In this document: positions 54,699 through 63,061 of the stretch, one piece after another
Layout of the letters: the number at the start of each line of letters is the position of its first letter
Position numbering within the stretch: position 1 is the stretch's first letter
DNA from: Clostridiales bacterium
GTDB taxonomy: Bacteria; Bacillota; Clostridia; Monoglobales; Monoglobaceae
Assembly: GCA_019419865.1 (NCBI GenBank)
Contig: JAHZIG010000003.1
Coordinates: 1-64,000, forward strand
Direction of reading: 5' to 3'
Length of the DNA stretch: 64,000 bases
The notes under the pieces: generated by a model
What the model was told of the DNA's origin: nothing
Database searches by the model: none
The model's input: only the letters and a program-made list of their open reading frames with translations
Made by a program: the position numbers and the translations under genes

Positions 54699-55911
54699 CG
54701 AGTTTCACCCCCATAAATTTAGCTACCGAATATACGTCCTTATCGCCTCTGCCGGATAAGTTTATTACGACGATATCGTCCTTATCCATATCCGGGACCA
54801 TTTTCATCGCCTGAGCTACCGCGTGCGAGCTCTCTATAGCCGGGATTATACCCTCGGTTTTGGTCAGATACCTGAACGCGTCCACGGCCTCTTTATCCGT
54901 TACCGGATAGTATTCGGCTCTGCCGGTATCCTTAAGATACGCGTGTTCGGGTCCGACGCCCGGGTAATCGAGTCCGGCGGAGATCGAGTATACCGGCGTG
55001 ATTCCGCCGTAATCGTCCTGAAGAAACAGCGATTTCATGCCGTGAAGAACGCCGATTCTCCCTTTTGTCATTGTCGCCGCGTGACGCTCGGTATCTACGC
55101 CGTCGCCCCCGGCTTCCGCTCCTATCAATCTTACGTCCTTATCTTCTATAAATTCATAAAACGCGCCCATGGCGTTGCTCCCGCCGCCCACGCAGGCGAT
55201 GACCGCGTTCGGCAGCCGTCCTTCCTTCTTTAGTATCTGCTCCTTTATCTCTCTGCCTATAACGCTCTGAAAATCTCTTACTATCGTCGGATACGGATGC
55301 GGACCCATAGTCGAGCCGAGAATATAGAACGTATCGTCCGCCCTGCCCGCCCAAGCGCGCATAGCTTCGTTGCAGGCGTCTTTAAGCGTTCCCGTTCCCG
55401 ATCTCACCGGAGTTACTTTAGCGCCCAAAAGCTCCATCCTAAACACGTTCAGGTTCTGGCGTCTTACGTCATCCTCGCCCATAAACACCTCGCACTCCAT
55501 ACCGAACAGCGCCGCTGCGGTCGCGGCCGCGACTCCGTGCTGTCCGGCTCCGGTCTCGGCTATTACTTTTTTCTTGCCCATCCGCTTAGCGAGCAGAGCC
55601 TGTCCCAAGACGTTGTTTATCTTATGCGCTCCGGTATGATTCAGATCCTCTCTCTTAAGATATACCTTCGCGCCGCCCAGATCTTTAGTCATCCGCTCCG
55701 CGTAATACAAGAGCGACGGACGGTTGGCGTATTCCTTAAAATAAAAATCCAGTTCTTTTACAAATTCGGGATCGTTCTTCGCGCTTTCATACGCCTCTTC
55801 CAGCTCCTCGAGCGCCCGCATCAGCGTCTCCGGCGCGTATTGACCGCCGTATATCCCGAACTTTCCTTTTTTATTTAAATCTACGTTATTTTCTTGTTTT
55901 TGGTATTCCAT
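54688..55911 (-). CDS. trpB: Tryptophan synthase beta chain
   Basis: TrpB joins indole and serine to give tryptophan using PLP. The PLP lysine is in [14 protein letters not shown] near residue 97. [19 protein letters not shown] and the phosphate-binding [10 protein letters not shown] are conserved. The 407 residues are normal for the trpB1 type. Its start lies 26 bases inside the end of trpF, with GGGAGA as ribosome site. Confidence 0.96.
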   Translation of the reverse strand: MEYQKQENNVDLNKKGKFGIYGGQYAPETLMRALEELEEAYESAKNDPEFVKELDFYFKEYANRPSLLYYAERMTKDLGGAKVYLKREDLNHTGAHKINNVLGQALLAKRMGKKKVIAETGAGQHGVAAATAAALFGMECEVFMGEDDVRRQNLNVFRMELLGAKVTPVRSGTGTLKDACNEAMRAWAGRADDTFYILGSTMGPHPYPTIVRDFQSVIGREIKEQILKKEGRLPNAVIACVGGGSNAMGAFYEFIEDKDVRLIGAEAGGDGVDTERHAATMTKGRIGVLHGMKSLFLQDDYGGITPVYSISAGLDYPGVGPEHAYLKDTGRAEYYPVTDKEAVDAFRYLTKTEGIIPAIESSHAVAQAMKMVPDMDKDDIVVINLSGRGDKDVYSVAKFMGVKLDEE

Positions 55912-56551
55912 ATCGTTCTCCCGCTTTGCTTTCTAAATTTCTCACTATTCTAACTATCTCTTTGATCTTTTTTTCATCCTTAAATCCGCCGGTCTCGACC
56001 CCGCTGCTCAGGTCTAAAGCGTACGGAGCCACGTCCCGCGCGGCGGCTTCTATATTCGTACCGTCAAGCCCGCCCGCTAATATTATTTTATCTCTTACGC
56101 CATCGGCGGTCTTTATAATATCCCAGTTAAAAATTCTCCCCGCGCCGCCGTAGCTTTCGGTATACGCGTCGGCTAAGACTCTGTCCGCCGCGCATTGGTT
56201 TATTTTCTCTATATCGAAGCCGTCTTTTATCCCAAACGCCTTCCAAACCTCGAGACCGGTCCTGTCTTTGACCTCTTTTATATAATCGTTATCCTCGCCG
56301 CCGTGGAGCTGAACTATATCCAAACCTACATTAAGCGCGGTATTTATAAGCTCGTCTATATCCTCGTTTACAAATACTCCGACCGCCTTTATCCTTTTAT
56401 CGAGCGCCTTTTTAAGCGCCGCGGCCTTTTCAGGCTTTATATACCTTTTGCTTTTCCTATAAAACACAAAGCCTATAAAATCAGGAAGATATGAATTGAC
56501 CGCCTCTATATCATCGTATCTTGTAAGCCCGCATATCTTGATCATACTCAT
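55886..56551 (-). CDS. trpF: Phosphoribosylanthranilate isomerase
   Basis: TrpF isomerises phosphoribosylanthranilate. The TIM barrel opens with [16 protein letters not shown], with the catalytic Cys, and has [12 protein letters not shown], the Asp in [20 protein letters not shown], and [14 protein letters not shown] near the phosphate site. At 221 residues it is full length. The ATG overlaps the stop of trpC (ATGA), so the two are translationally coupled. Confidence 0.94.
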   Translation of the reverse strand: MSMIKICGLTRYDDIEAVNSYLPDFIGFVFYRKSKRYIKPEKAAALKKALDKRIKAVGVFVNEDIDELINTALNVGLDIVQLHGGEDNDYIKEVKDRTGLEVWKAFGIKDGFDIEKINQCAADRVLADAYTESYGGAGRIFNWDIIKTADGVRDKIILAGGLDGTNIEAAARDVAPYALDLSSGVETGGFKDEKKIKEIVRIVRNLESKAGERYGIPKTRK

Positions 56552-57396
56552 CCTATCGGCTCCCGCCGGCCTCGCATATCGCGGACCGCTTTCTTTATAT
56601 CCTCGCGTCCGGTAAACGCCTCTCCAATCAAAGCCCCGTCCGCGCCTATGCTCTTTAAATATTCAAGATCGGCCGCGTTTTTTATCCCGCTTTCGGATAC
56701 TATCGCTTTATCATCTGGGATATATCCTATCAGCTTTTCGGTATTCTTTATATCCGTTACAAAGGTCTTAAGATCTCTGTTGTTTATCCCTATTATATCC
56801 GCGCCGATTTTTAAAGCCCGCTCGATCTCCTCCTCGCTGTGCGTCTCGACCAAACATTCAAGCGACAGCCTATCCGCTGCCGTTTTAAACCTTTTCGCGT
56901 CTTTATCGTCCAGCTCCGCCATTATCAGCAGTATCGCGTCGGCGCCGAGCGCGTACGCCTCGTAGATCTGAAACTCGTCTACTATAAAATCCTTTCTGAG
57001 TATCGGTATGTCCGATACCCTTGAAACGTCGTTTAAATACTCCTCGCGCCCCATAAAAAAGTCCCTCTCGGTAAGTATAGACATCGCCTGAACGTCCGAC
57101 TCAAGATACGCCTTCGCTATCTCCATGTGATCGAAATTCTCGCGTATTATCCCCTTGGACGGCGACGCCTTTTTTATCTCGGCTATTATAGAGATATCCG
57201 GGTTATCTTTCAAAGCCTTGTACAAGCTGAGAGGCTGTTTTTTTCTGTTGTAAACGACGCCGAGCTTTTCTTTAAGTTTTTTACTATCCGCTTCGCTCTC
57301 GTCTATAATATCCAATATTTTAAGCCCGGCGGCGGTATTTTTTCTTTCGATAAGGTATTCCTTTTTCCTTGCCGTTATTTTTTCGAGTATATCCAT
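56548..57396 (-). CDS. trpC: Indole-3-glycerol phosphate synthase
   Basis: TrpC closes the indole ring. The motif IIAEIKKASPSKGII near residue 67 holds a catalytic Lys. LRKDFIVDEFQIYEAYALGAD near 130 holds the second Lys, and INNRDLKTF and VSESGIKNAADL complete the active site. At 282 residues it is slightly long because of an N-terminal extension. GGAGAGAG precedes the ATG. A 257-base noncoding stretch with a large inverted repeat separates it from trpD. Confidence 0.95.
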   Translation of the reverse strand: MDILEKITARKKEYLIERKNTAAGLKILDIIDESEADSKKLKEKLGVVYNRKKQPLSLYKALKDNPDISIIAEIKKASPSKGIIRENFDHMEIAKAYLESDVQAMSILTERDFFMGREEYLNDVSRVSDIPILRKDFIVDEFQIYEAYALGADAILLIMAELDDKDAKRFKTAADRLSLECLVETHSEEEIERALKIGADIIGINNRDLKTFVTDIKNTEKLIGYIPDDKAIVSESGIKNAADLEYLKSIGADGALIGEAFTGREDIKKAVRDMRGRREPIG

Positions 57397-57476
57397 TTTT
57401 ATCTCTCTCCGTTCGATTTGTTCTTAGATTTTGAGCCCGAGGCAAACTATCCAGTCGCAAACGCAAGTTTTGTTTA

Positions 57477-57601
57477 CCCTTGACTGCGCGCTAAACAAGC
57501 GCTACGCTGTTTTATCCGACGGTCGAGAACCTGACTTGTTCTTGAGTTTCTCGCCGTCGGCGGCTTTTTTAAAGCGCTTGTTTTGTCTTAGCTGTCAAGG
57601 G
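57477..57601. repeat. 125-bp nested inverted repeat between trpD and trpC
   Basis: Four paired segments nest in order. CCCTTGAC (57477-57484) pairs with GTCAAGGG (57594-57601). AAACAAGCGCT (57493-57503) pairs with AGCGCTTGTTT (57573-57583). CCGACGG (57516-57522) pairs with CCGTCGG (57554-57560). CGAGAA (57524-57529) pairs with TTCTCG (57548-57553). The result is one long imperfect hairpin in the middle of the trp mRNA. It may be a MITE-like insertion or a regulatory/processing element. No open frame of note lies within it. Confidence 0.8.
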
Positions 57602-57653
57602 CGACGGCGCGCCTACGCTATGCCCGCATTTTTATGATCCTCCCGCCCGCTAT

Positions 57654-58700
57654 CTATTCGTTCGTCATTTTTATAAGCGCGTTCAGCTTTTCAAGCGCCG
57701 CGCCGCTATCTATTGACTTGGCCGCAAGTTCTATCCCATCTTTAAACGTTTCGGCTTTTCCGACTATGTATAAAGCCGCTCCGGCGTTCAGCAGAACTAT
57801 ATCTCTCTTGGGACCCTTTTCGCCGCTCAGTACTTCCAAAGTATAGTTTTTGTTTTCTTCGGCGGTTCCGCCGGTTATGTCTTCGGGCGTAGCCCTCTTA
57901 AATCCGAATTCTTCAGGAGTTATGTTGTAATCTATCACCTTGCCGTCCTTTATCTCGGATATCTGCGTCTCTCCTATTATTGAGATCTCGTCCATATTGT
58001 TATCTATTCCGCATACTACCATCCCCGAGACGATCCCGAGCTTTAACATCGAATGAGCCATCGGGTTGGTAAGGCAAGGACTGAAAGAGCCTATAAGCTG
58101 ATGCTTGGCGTTCGACGGATTTGAGAGCGGACCGAGTATATTGAACATAGTCCTCATTTTAAGCTCGTTCCTCACCTGGGTCACGTTGGTCATATGCGGG
58201 TGCATCGTTCTTGCGAACATAAATCCTATACCTATTTTTTCAACGCATTCCTTTACTTTTTCTGGAGTAACGTTTATATTCACGCCGAGCGCCTCCAAAA
58301 CGTCGGCCGCGCCGCATTTGCTCGATACCGCCCGGTTCCCGTGCTTCGCCGTCGCCGCTCCCGCTCCGGCTATGACGAACGCCGAGGTCGTGGATATATT
58401 AAAAGTATTCGTACCGTCTCCGCCGGTTCCTACGCAGTCCACATAATCCTTAACGTCCGGAGTGATATGCACGGCCTTCTTATTCATCCCGGCCGCGCTC
58501 CCGCTTATCTCGTCCGTGGTCTCGCCCTTTATCCGTATAGCCGTGAGATACGCGCTTATCTGAGCCTGAGTCGCTCCGCCGTCCAAAATATATCCCATGG
58601 CCTCCTCGGCTTCTCCGTAAGTCAAGTTTTCGCCGTCAGCAAGCTTATTTATGTACTCTCTCATTTTATTCTGTACTGCGTTTATATCTATATTATTCAT
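57654..58700 (-). CDS. trpD: Anthranilate phosphoribosyltransferase
   Basis: TrpD joins anthranilate and PRPP. The signature VDCVGTGGDGTNTFNIST (PRPP loop) lies near residue 77. KHGNRAVSSKCGAADVLEALG binds the substrates, and LGPLSNPSN follows near 175. At 348 residues it is normal and not fused to trpG. Its ATG follows GAGGTAATCATAA. Confidence 0.95.
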   Translation of the reverse strand: MNNIDINAVQNKMREYINKLADGENLTYGEAEEAMGYILDGGATQAQISAYLTAIRIKGETTDEISGSAAGMNKKAVHITPDVKDYVDCVGTGGDGTNTFNISTTSAFVIAGAGAATAKHGNRAVSSKCGAADVLEALGVNINVTPEKVKECVEKIGIGFMFARTMHPHMTNVTQVRNELKMRTMFNILGPLSNPSNAKHQLIGSFSPCLTNPMAHSMLKLGIVSGMVVCGIDNNMDEISIIGETQISEIKDGKVIDYNITPEEFGFKRATPEDITGGTAEENKNYTLEVLSGEKGPKRDIVLLNAGAALYIVGKAETFKDGIELAAKSIDSGAALEKLNALIKMTNE

Positions 58701-58741
58701 TTATGATTACCTCCGTATTTTCATATATTTTTTATATCTAT

Positions 58742-59311
58742 CTAAGATATCTTCAAAAAGTTTTCTATTATTTTCATACCGTCATTTGTCAGATAGGATT
58801 CGGGATGAAACTGTATCCCGTACACCGGATATTCCTTATGTTCCACGGCCATTATCGAGCCGTCTTTACTCATTCCGGTTATCTTGAGACATTCGGGCAG
58901 GGACTCTTTTTCAATAATAAGCGAATGATACCTTCCTACCGTTATTTTTTTATCGAGCCCCGAAAACAGTTTCGATCCCGCGTCTATCTCTATCTCGTCC
59001 GGCTTGCCGTGCATGGGAATTTTAGATCTTACTATATTCCCGCCGAACGCGCGGCCTATTGACTGATGTCCGAGGCAAACGCCTAAAATAGGTATTTCGC
59101 TTCCAAGTCGTTTTACTAACTCTATACATATCCCCGCGTCCTCGGGATACTTAGGCCCCGGCGAGAGGATTATTCTCTCTGGCTTCTTCTCTCTTATCTC
59201 GTCTACCGTTATCTTATCGTTTCTGTACACCTCTATATCGCTGTTTAGCGTTCCCACATATTGATAGAGGTTATATGTAAACGAATCGTAATTGTCCATT
59301 ATGATTATCAT
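58742..59311 (-). CDS. trpG: Anthranilate synthase glutamine amidotransferase subunit
   Basis: TrpG supplies ammonia from glutamine to TrpE. The class I amidotransferase has the nucleophile Cys in GVCLGHQSIGRAFGG near residue 80 and the His/Glu pair in IQFHPES near 170. IILSPGP is the oxyanion block. At 189 residues it is a stand-alone subunit. A shared role with p-aminobenzoate synthase is possible if no pabA exists elsewhere. Confidence 0.94.
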   Translation of the reverse strand: MIIIMDNYDSFTYNLYQYVGTLNSDIEVYRNDKITVDEIREKKPERIILSPGPKYPEDAGICIELVKRLGSEIPILGVCLGHQSIGRAFGGNIVRSKIPMHGKPDEIEIDAGSKLFSGLDKKITVGRYHSLIIEKESLPECLKITGMSKDGSIMAVEHKEYPVYGIQFHPESYLTNDGMKIIENFLKIS

Positions 59312-59338
59312 TTCCGTCCTCCTTGATATGCATATCGC

Positions 59339-60814
59339 TTAAAGATCCGCCGCGGTCTCTATCGCGCTGATCATGGCCATCGACTTGTTTACGCTCTCCT
59401 CGTATTCTTTTTCGGGTATCGAATCGTAAACTATTCCTCCGCCCGCCTGGACGTAGGCCTTATTATCCTTAAATACCGCCGTTCTTATAGTGATGCACGA
59501 ATCCATGTTCCCGTTAAAGCTTATATACCCTATAGCTCCGCCGTAGATCCCTCTCTTTACGTTTTCAAGCTCGTCTATTATCTCCATCGCTCTTATCTTC
59601 GGAGCCCCGGACAGCGTTCCGGCCGGAAGCACGCTCGTCAGCGCGTCGAACGCGTCCTTATCCGCTCTGAGCCTGCCCTTACAATCTGAAGTCATATGCA
59701 TGATATGCGAAAATCTCTGTATATACTTGTACTTTGTTACCTTAACGGTCCCGAACTCGGATACCTTGCCTATATCGTTTCTTCCGAGATCTACCAGCAT
59801 CACGTGCTCCGCGTTTTCCTTGGGGTCGTTTATAAGTTCCTTTTCGTTTTGCATATCCTCTTCAGCGGTCTTTCCTCTCGGTTTCGAGCCCGCGATAGGA
59901 CTCGTCATGACCTCGCCGTTTTCCACCCTGACGAGCAACTCGGGCGAAGCTCCGGCTATTTGGTAGCCGTCGAATTTAAGATAGTACATATACGGCGAAG
60001 GGTTTATCACCCTTATAGCCCTATACGCGTTGAAAGGATCGTTATAATTCTCTATACAAAATCTTTGAGAAAGAACTACCTGAAAAATATCCCCGTTTTT
60101 TATGTATTCCTTCGCTTTTTCAACATTTTCACAGAATTCGGCCTTTGTTATATTGCTTTTAGGTTTCGATAGGCTCCTGAAATTCGTTTTCGGCTTTATA
60201 ACCCTATCGAGCGTCCTGAGTATTTCGGAACGTATTTCCAAAAGCCGCTCGGTGGCCCTCGAATATTGCAGTTTTAGATCGGTATCGTCGTCCACGTGCA
60301 TATTCACGGTTATTATTATCCGCTGCGCCTTATGGTCGAAGGCTATTATCTCGTCCATGAACATAAAATTCATATCCGGACAACCTATATCGTCCTCCGG
60401 CGCGTTCGGAAGGTCTTCGGTAAGCCTTACTATATCGTAGGAGAAATGTCCTACAGCTCCGCCGCTGAACGAGGGAATACCTTCTACGACCGGCGAGGAA
60501 TACTTTTTAACGTATTTTCTGAGTATCTCTATAGGATTACCGCGCTCTTTGACCGTATTGCCGTTAAAATCTTTGATATACGCCTCGTCTTTATAACTCT
60601 TAAAAGTGAGAAACGGATTCCTGCCGATAAAGGAATATCTGTTAGTCTCCTCGCTGCCCTCTACGGACTCTAAAAGGAAACAGAATTTTTCGGTCTCCAG
60701 CTTCTTAAATGTTGAAATTGGCGTATCCATATCCGCGAAAAGCGAAATAGATACGGGGATAAGATTGAATTTTTCTTTGTAATCCTTAATTTTTTCAAAT
60801 TCAGGATAGAACAT
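59339..60814 (-). CDS. trpE: Anthranilate synthase component I
   Basis: TrpE makes anthranilate from chorismate with TrpG. The N-terminal domain contains LLESVEGSEETNRYSFIG, where LLES is part of the tryptophan feedback site. The chorismate-binding domain has GDIFQVVLSQRF, SPIAGSKPRGKT and DLGRNDIGKVS. PAGTLSGAPKIRAMEIIDELE and GIYGGAIGY complete it. At 491 residues it is full length. AGAGGAGG precedes the ATG by 11 bases, separated by a run of seven T. It is the first gene of the operon; the leader carries a notable triplet array. Confidence 0.96.
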   Translation of the reverse strand: MFYPEFEKIKDYKEKFNLIPVSISLFADMDTPISTFKKLETEKFCFLLESVEGSEETNRYSFIGRNPFLTFKSYKDEAYIKDFNGNTVKERGNPIEILRKYVKKYSSPVVEGIPSFSGGAVGHFSYDIVRLTEDLPNAPEDDIGCPDMNFMFMDEIIAFDHKAQRIIITVNMHVDDDTDLKLQYSRATERLLEIRSEILRTLDRVIKPKTNFRSLSKPKSNITKAEFCENVEKAKEYIKNGDIFQVVLSQRFCIENYNDPFNAYRAIRVINPSPYMYYLKFDGYQIAGASPELLVRVENGEVMTSPIAGSKPRGKTAEEDMQNEKELINDPKENAEHVMLVDLGRNDIGKVSEFGTVKVTKYKYIQRFSHIMHMTSDCKGRLRADKDAFDALTSVLPAGTLSGAPKIRAMEIIDELENVKRGIYGGAIGYISFNGNMDSCITIRTAVFKDNKAYVQAGGGIVYDSIPEKEYEESVNKSMAMISAIETAADL

Positions 60815-60904
60815 AAAAAAACAGCCTCCTCTGTTTAAATTATTAGAGCAGACTAATTATTCGATATATTAAAATTTTTAAATACAAAGTGATATTTGTT
60901 TTTT

Positions 60905-60932
60905 CCGAATACGATCCTCTTGGATTATTCGG
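60905..60932 (-). promoter_or_regulatory. Hairpin in the trpE leader
   Basis: CCGAATA (60905-60911) pairs with TATTCGG (60926-60932), and ATCC with GGAT inside it. On the minus strand it is followed by A residues rather than U, so it is not a terminator. It lies just after the triplet array and may be its structural partner. Confidence 0.5.
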
Positions 60933-60935
60933 CTT

Positions 60936-60983
60936 CTAATCTCGTCTAATCTAAGTAACTCGTCTAATCTCGTCTAATCTCTA
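60936..60983 (-). promoter_or_regulatory. (G/U)AG triplet array in the trpE leader, TRAP-site-like
   Basis: In the trp mRNA, UAG or GAG triplets occur at plus-strand positions 60936, 60941, 60946 and 60951, then 60959, 60964, 60969, 60974 and 60979. That is nine triplets at a five-base step with one eight-base step. TRAP (MtrB) binds such triplets separated by two or three bases in the Bacillus trp leader. The array begins within about ten bases of the predicted transcript start. It could instead be a drifted GATTAGACGA minisatellite. Confidence 0.5.
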
Positions 60984-60993
60984 ATTGAATATG

Positions 60994-61022
60994 ATTATAA
61001 TACATAAATTCTGTTTTGTCAA
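60994..61022 (-). promoter_or_regulatory. Consensus sigma-A promoter of the trp operon
   Basis: On the minus strand TTGACA (61017-61022), a 17-base spacer and TATAAT (60994-60999). A perfect-consensus promoter suggests that control acts after initiation, in the leader. Confidence 0.88.
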
Positions 61023-61264
61023 TTATAATTTTATATGTTTTGTATTTTTATTTTGAATCAAAATATCAAGTCGTCTAAAACGATCGCGATCAGAATAATT
61101 TAGATAGATCAATTTTGTAACAGTCTATATATAAATAATATAATATATAATAATTATAGTTGCTGCGGTTGTAGTTGGCGGTGTTCAAAATGTATAAAAT
61201 GCAGAATATATAAGTAAAAACGTTATTTTGAGCCTGTTGATAATTTGTGCGTTATCTGTTTTTA

Positions 61265-61358
61265 TATTCCACAGAATACACAGAGCTGTTTTTATAGAAT
61301 TTTTATACACATGTTATTAAATAGTTTTCCACATGTATAGTGTGGATTATGTGGGTAA
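61265..61358. promoter_or_regulatory. Cluster of DnaA-box-like sites in AT-rich DNA
   Basis: TTATACACA (61303-61311) fits the TTATNCACA box exactly. TTTTCCACA (61325-61333), and on the other strand TAATCCACA (61341-61349) and TTACCCACA (61350-61358), are near matches, with TATTCCACA at 61265-61273. TCCACA and TGTGGA near 61328 and 61341 also form an inverted repeat. No origin genes are nearby. The rest of 61023-61553 is AT-rich and shows no gene. Confidence 0.4.
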
Positions 61359-61553
61359 TTTGTTATTTTATTTAACTTTTAAACAATGCGGGATCGGCGC
61401 GTAACGTTTTGTTTATAGTTAATTAATAGTTTGTTTAAAATTTTATTAAGGTGAATTTAAGGTTCTTTATTTATATTTAACATAGATTTAATAAACGCTT
61501 TAAAATCATATAAATTAAGCGGATCGTTAATATTTAAACAGGAGGAAATGAAA

Positions 61554-62228
61554 ATGAAATTCAGACATGAATATAAATATAGGATAAATTACTTCGATTA
61601 TCTGATATTGAAGCGAAGGATACAGCTTATTATGGATGTGGATCCTCATGCGAGCGAGTCGGGACAGTATTTTATAAGAAGCCTGTATTTCGATAATATA
61701 TACGATAAGGCTCTTAAGGAAAAGCTGTACGGAGTAAATAACCGCGAGAAGTTTAGGATACGTATTTATAACAACGATTTTTCTCATATAAATCTTGAAA
61801 AGAAGAGCAAGATCAACAGTCTTTGCAATAAAGTGTCTACCTGTCTCAGCAGAGAGGAGACCGAAAAGATATTAAAAGGCGATATAGAATGGATGATAGA
61901 GAGCGGCGATAAACTCGTTTAGGAATTTTATCTCAAGATAAAGAACAACGGCCTCGCGCCTAAGGTAATAGTCGATTATACGCGGGAGCCGTATATATTT
62001 AAGGCCGGAAACGTAAGACTTACGTTTGATTATAATATAAAGACCGGGATGTACAACCGCGATATTTTCGATATCGATATGGCTACGGTCCCGGCTATGG
62101 ATTCGCCTATTCTTTTGGAGGTAAAATACGACGAATTTATTCCGTCGGTGATAAAGGACGCGCTTCAGCTTGAGAACAGAAGAAGCGGCGCGTTTTCCAA
62201 ATACGCGGCGTGCAGGATGTACGGATAA
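61554..62228 (+). pseudogene. VTC-domain (polyphosphate polymerase-like) protein interrupted by an in-frame TAG
   Basis: The frame starts at ATG 61554 after AGGAGG and reads a VTC-type domain: FRHEYKYRINYFDYLILKRR, then YFIRSLYFDNIYDKAL and FRIRIYNNDF. A TAG at 61920-61922 (codon 123) interrupts it. The same frame then continues without any indel to TAA at 62228, with EFYLKIKNNGLAPKVIVDYT, DYNIKTGMYN and LLEVKYDEFIPS, all normal for the family. One base change explains the stop. TAG is an ordinary stop in this genome (HAD gene, murC), so recoding genome-wide is unlikely. It is a recent pseudogene, a read-through case or a sequencing error. The 61548 ATG is too close to the ribosome site. Confidence 0.8.
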
Positions 62229-62274
62229 TATTTGTAAACTATATAAAAATATAAAATAAATATTAAGGAGGAAG

Positions 62275-62294
62275 GTATATACGCCGGTATATAC
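62275..62294 (+). promoter_or_regulatory. Hairpin between a strong Shine-Dalgarno and the DUF4956 start
   Basis: GTATATAC (62275-62282) and GTATATAC (62287-62294) pair around GCCG. AAGGAGGAAGG lies immediately before it and the ATG is ten bases after it. Folding would bring the strong ribosome site near the start codon. Confidence 0.35.
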
Positions 62295-62303
62295 TCAAGG
62301 AAT

Positions 62304-62975
62304 ATGACATTTAACGATATATTTAAATCGGACTTTTTAGATAACGTGACTTCTATATCCATATTGGATATGGTCATAGCTTTAGCGTTGGCTTTCGCGA
62401 TAGGTTTGTTTATATTTTTGGTATATAAAAAGACGTTCAGCGGCGTTATGTATTCGTCGGGATTCAGCGTGACGCTGATCGCGCTTACTATGATATCGAC
62501 TTTCGTTATACTCGCGGTAACCAGCAACGTGGTGCTCTCGCTCGGTATGGTCGGCGCGCTGTCGATCGTACGTTTTAGGACGGCTATAAAGGAACCGCTC
62601 GATATTGCGTTCCTGTTCTGGGCGATCGCGGCCGGGATAGTATTGGCGGCGGGAATGATACCGCTCGCGGTATTCGGAAGCGTCGTTATCGGCGTTATAC
62701 TACTCGTTTTTTGCAACAATAAGTCGAAAGATTCGCCCTATATAGTAGTTATAAGCTGTTCGGGCGAAGATACGGAAAATAAGGTAAGCGAATATTTAAA
62801 GGAAAACGTTAAAAAGCTCGTGATAAAATCCAAAACCGTCTCGAAGGACGGCGTGGAGCTTAATTACGAGGTAAGATTGATAGAGGAAAACACTAAATTT
62901 ATAAACGCGCTCGCAAATATGCATGGCGTAAATAACGCGGTTCTTGTGAGCTACAACGGAGAGTATATGAACTGA
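62304..62975 (+). CDS. DUF4956 membrane protein
   Basis: The 223-residue protein has about four membrane segments between residues 20 and 140, with the family core VVLSLGMVGALSIVRFRTAIKEPLDIAFLFWAI, here near residues 80-110, and a soluble C-terminal domain of about 75 residues. DUF4956 proteins have no established function. In Firmicutes they commonly lie between a VTC-domain gene and a CotH gene, as here, so a shared role in surface or polyphosphate-type chemistry is likely but unproven. There is no in-frame start upstream; the nearest ribosome site is AAGG close to the ATG. Confidence 0.85.
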   Translation: MTFNDIFKSDFLDNVTSISILDMVIALALAFAIGLFIFLVYKKTFSGVMYSSGFSVTLIALTMISTFVILAVTSNVVLSLGMVGALSIVRFRTAIKEPLDIAFLFWAIAAGIVLAAGMIPLAVFGSVVIGVILLVFCNNKSKDSPYIVVISCSGEDTENKVSEYLKENVKKLVIKSKTVSKDGVELNYEVRLIEENTKFINALANMHGVNNAVLVSYNGEYMN

Positions 62976-62980
62976 GTTTT

Positions 62981-63000
62981 GGGAGAAATGATTTTCTCCC
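62981..63000 (+). terminator. Weak hairpin between the DUF4956 and CotH genes
   Basis: GGGAGAA (62981-62987) pairs with TTCTCCC (62994-63000), followed by only three T. It may attenuate or stabilise the transcript. Confidence 0.4.
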
Positions 63001-63061
63001 TTTAATAATATATATGTAATACGCGGTTAGGGTTAAGAAAGAAAAAATTAAGGATAAGATT

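Noticed and set aside
60815..60993. T-box riboswitch or classical Trp-codon leader peptide for trpE
   Set aside because: There is no T-box consensus, no terminator with U tract on the minus strand, and no small ORF with tandem Trp codons. The triplet array is the only notable signal.
61554..62228. Genome-wide amber recoding
   Set aside because: TAG ends the HAD gene at 1004, murC at 9468 and the zinc-ribbon gene at 11067, each followed by noncoding DNA, so it is an ordinary stop here.
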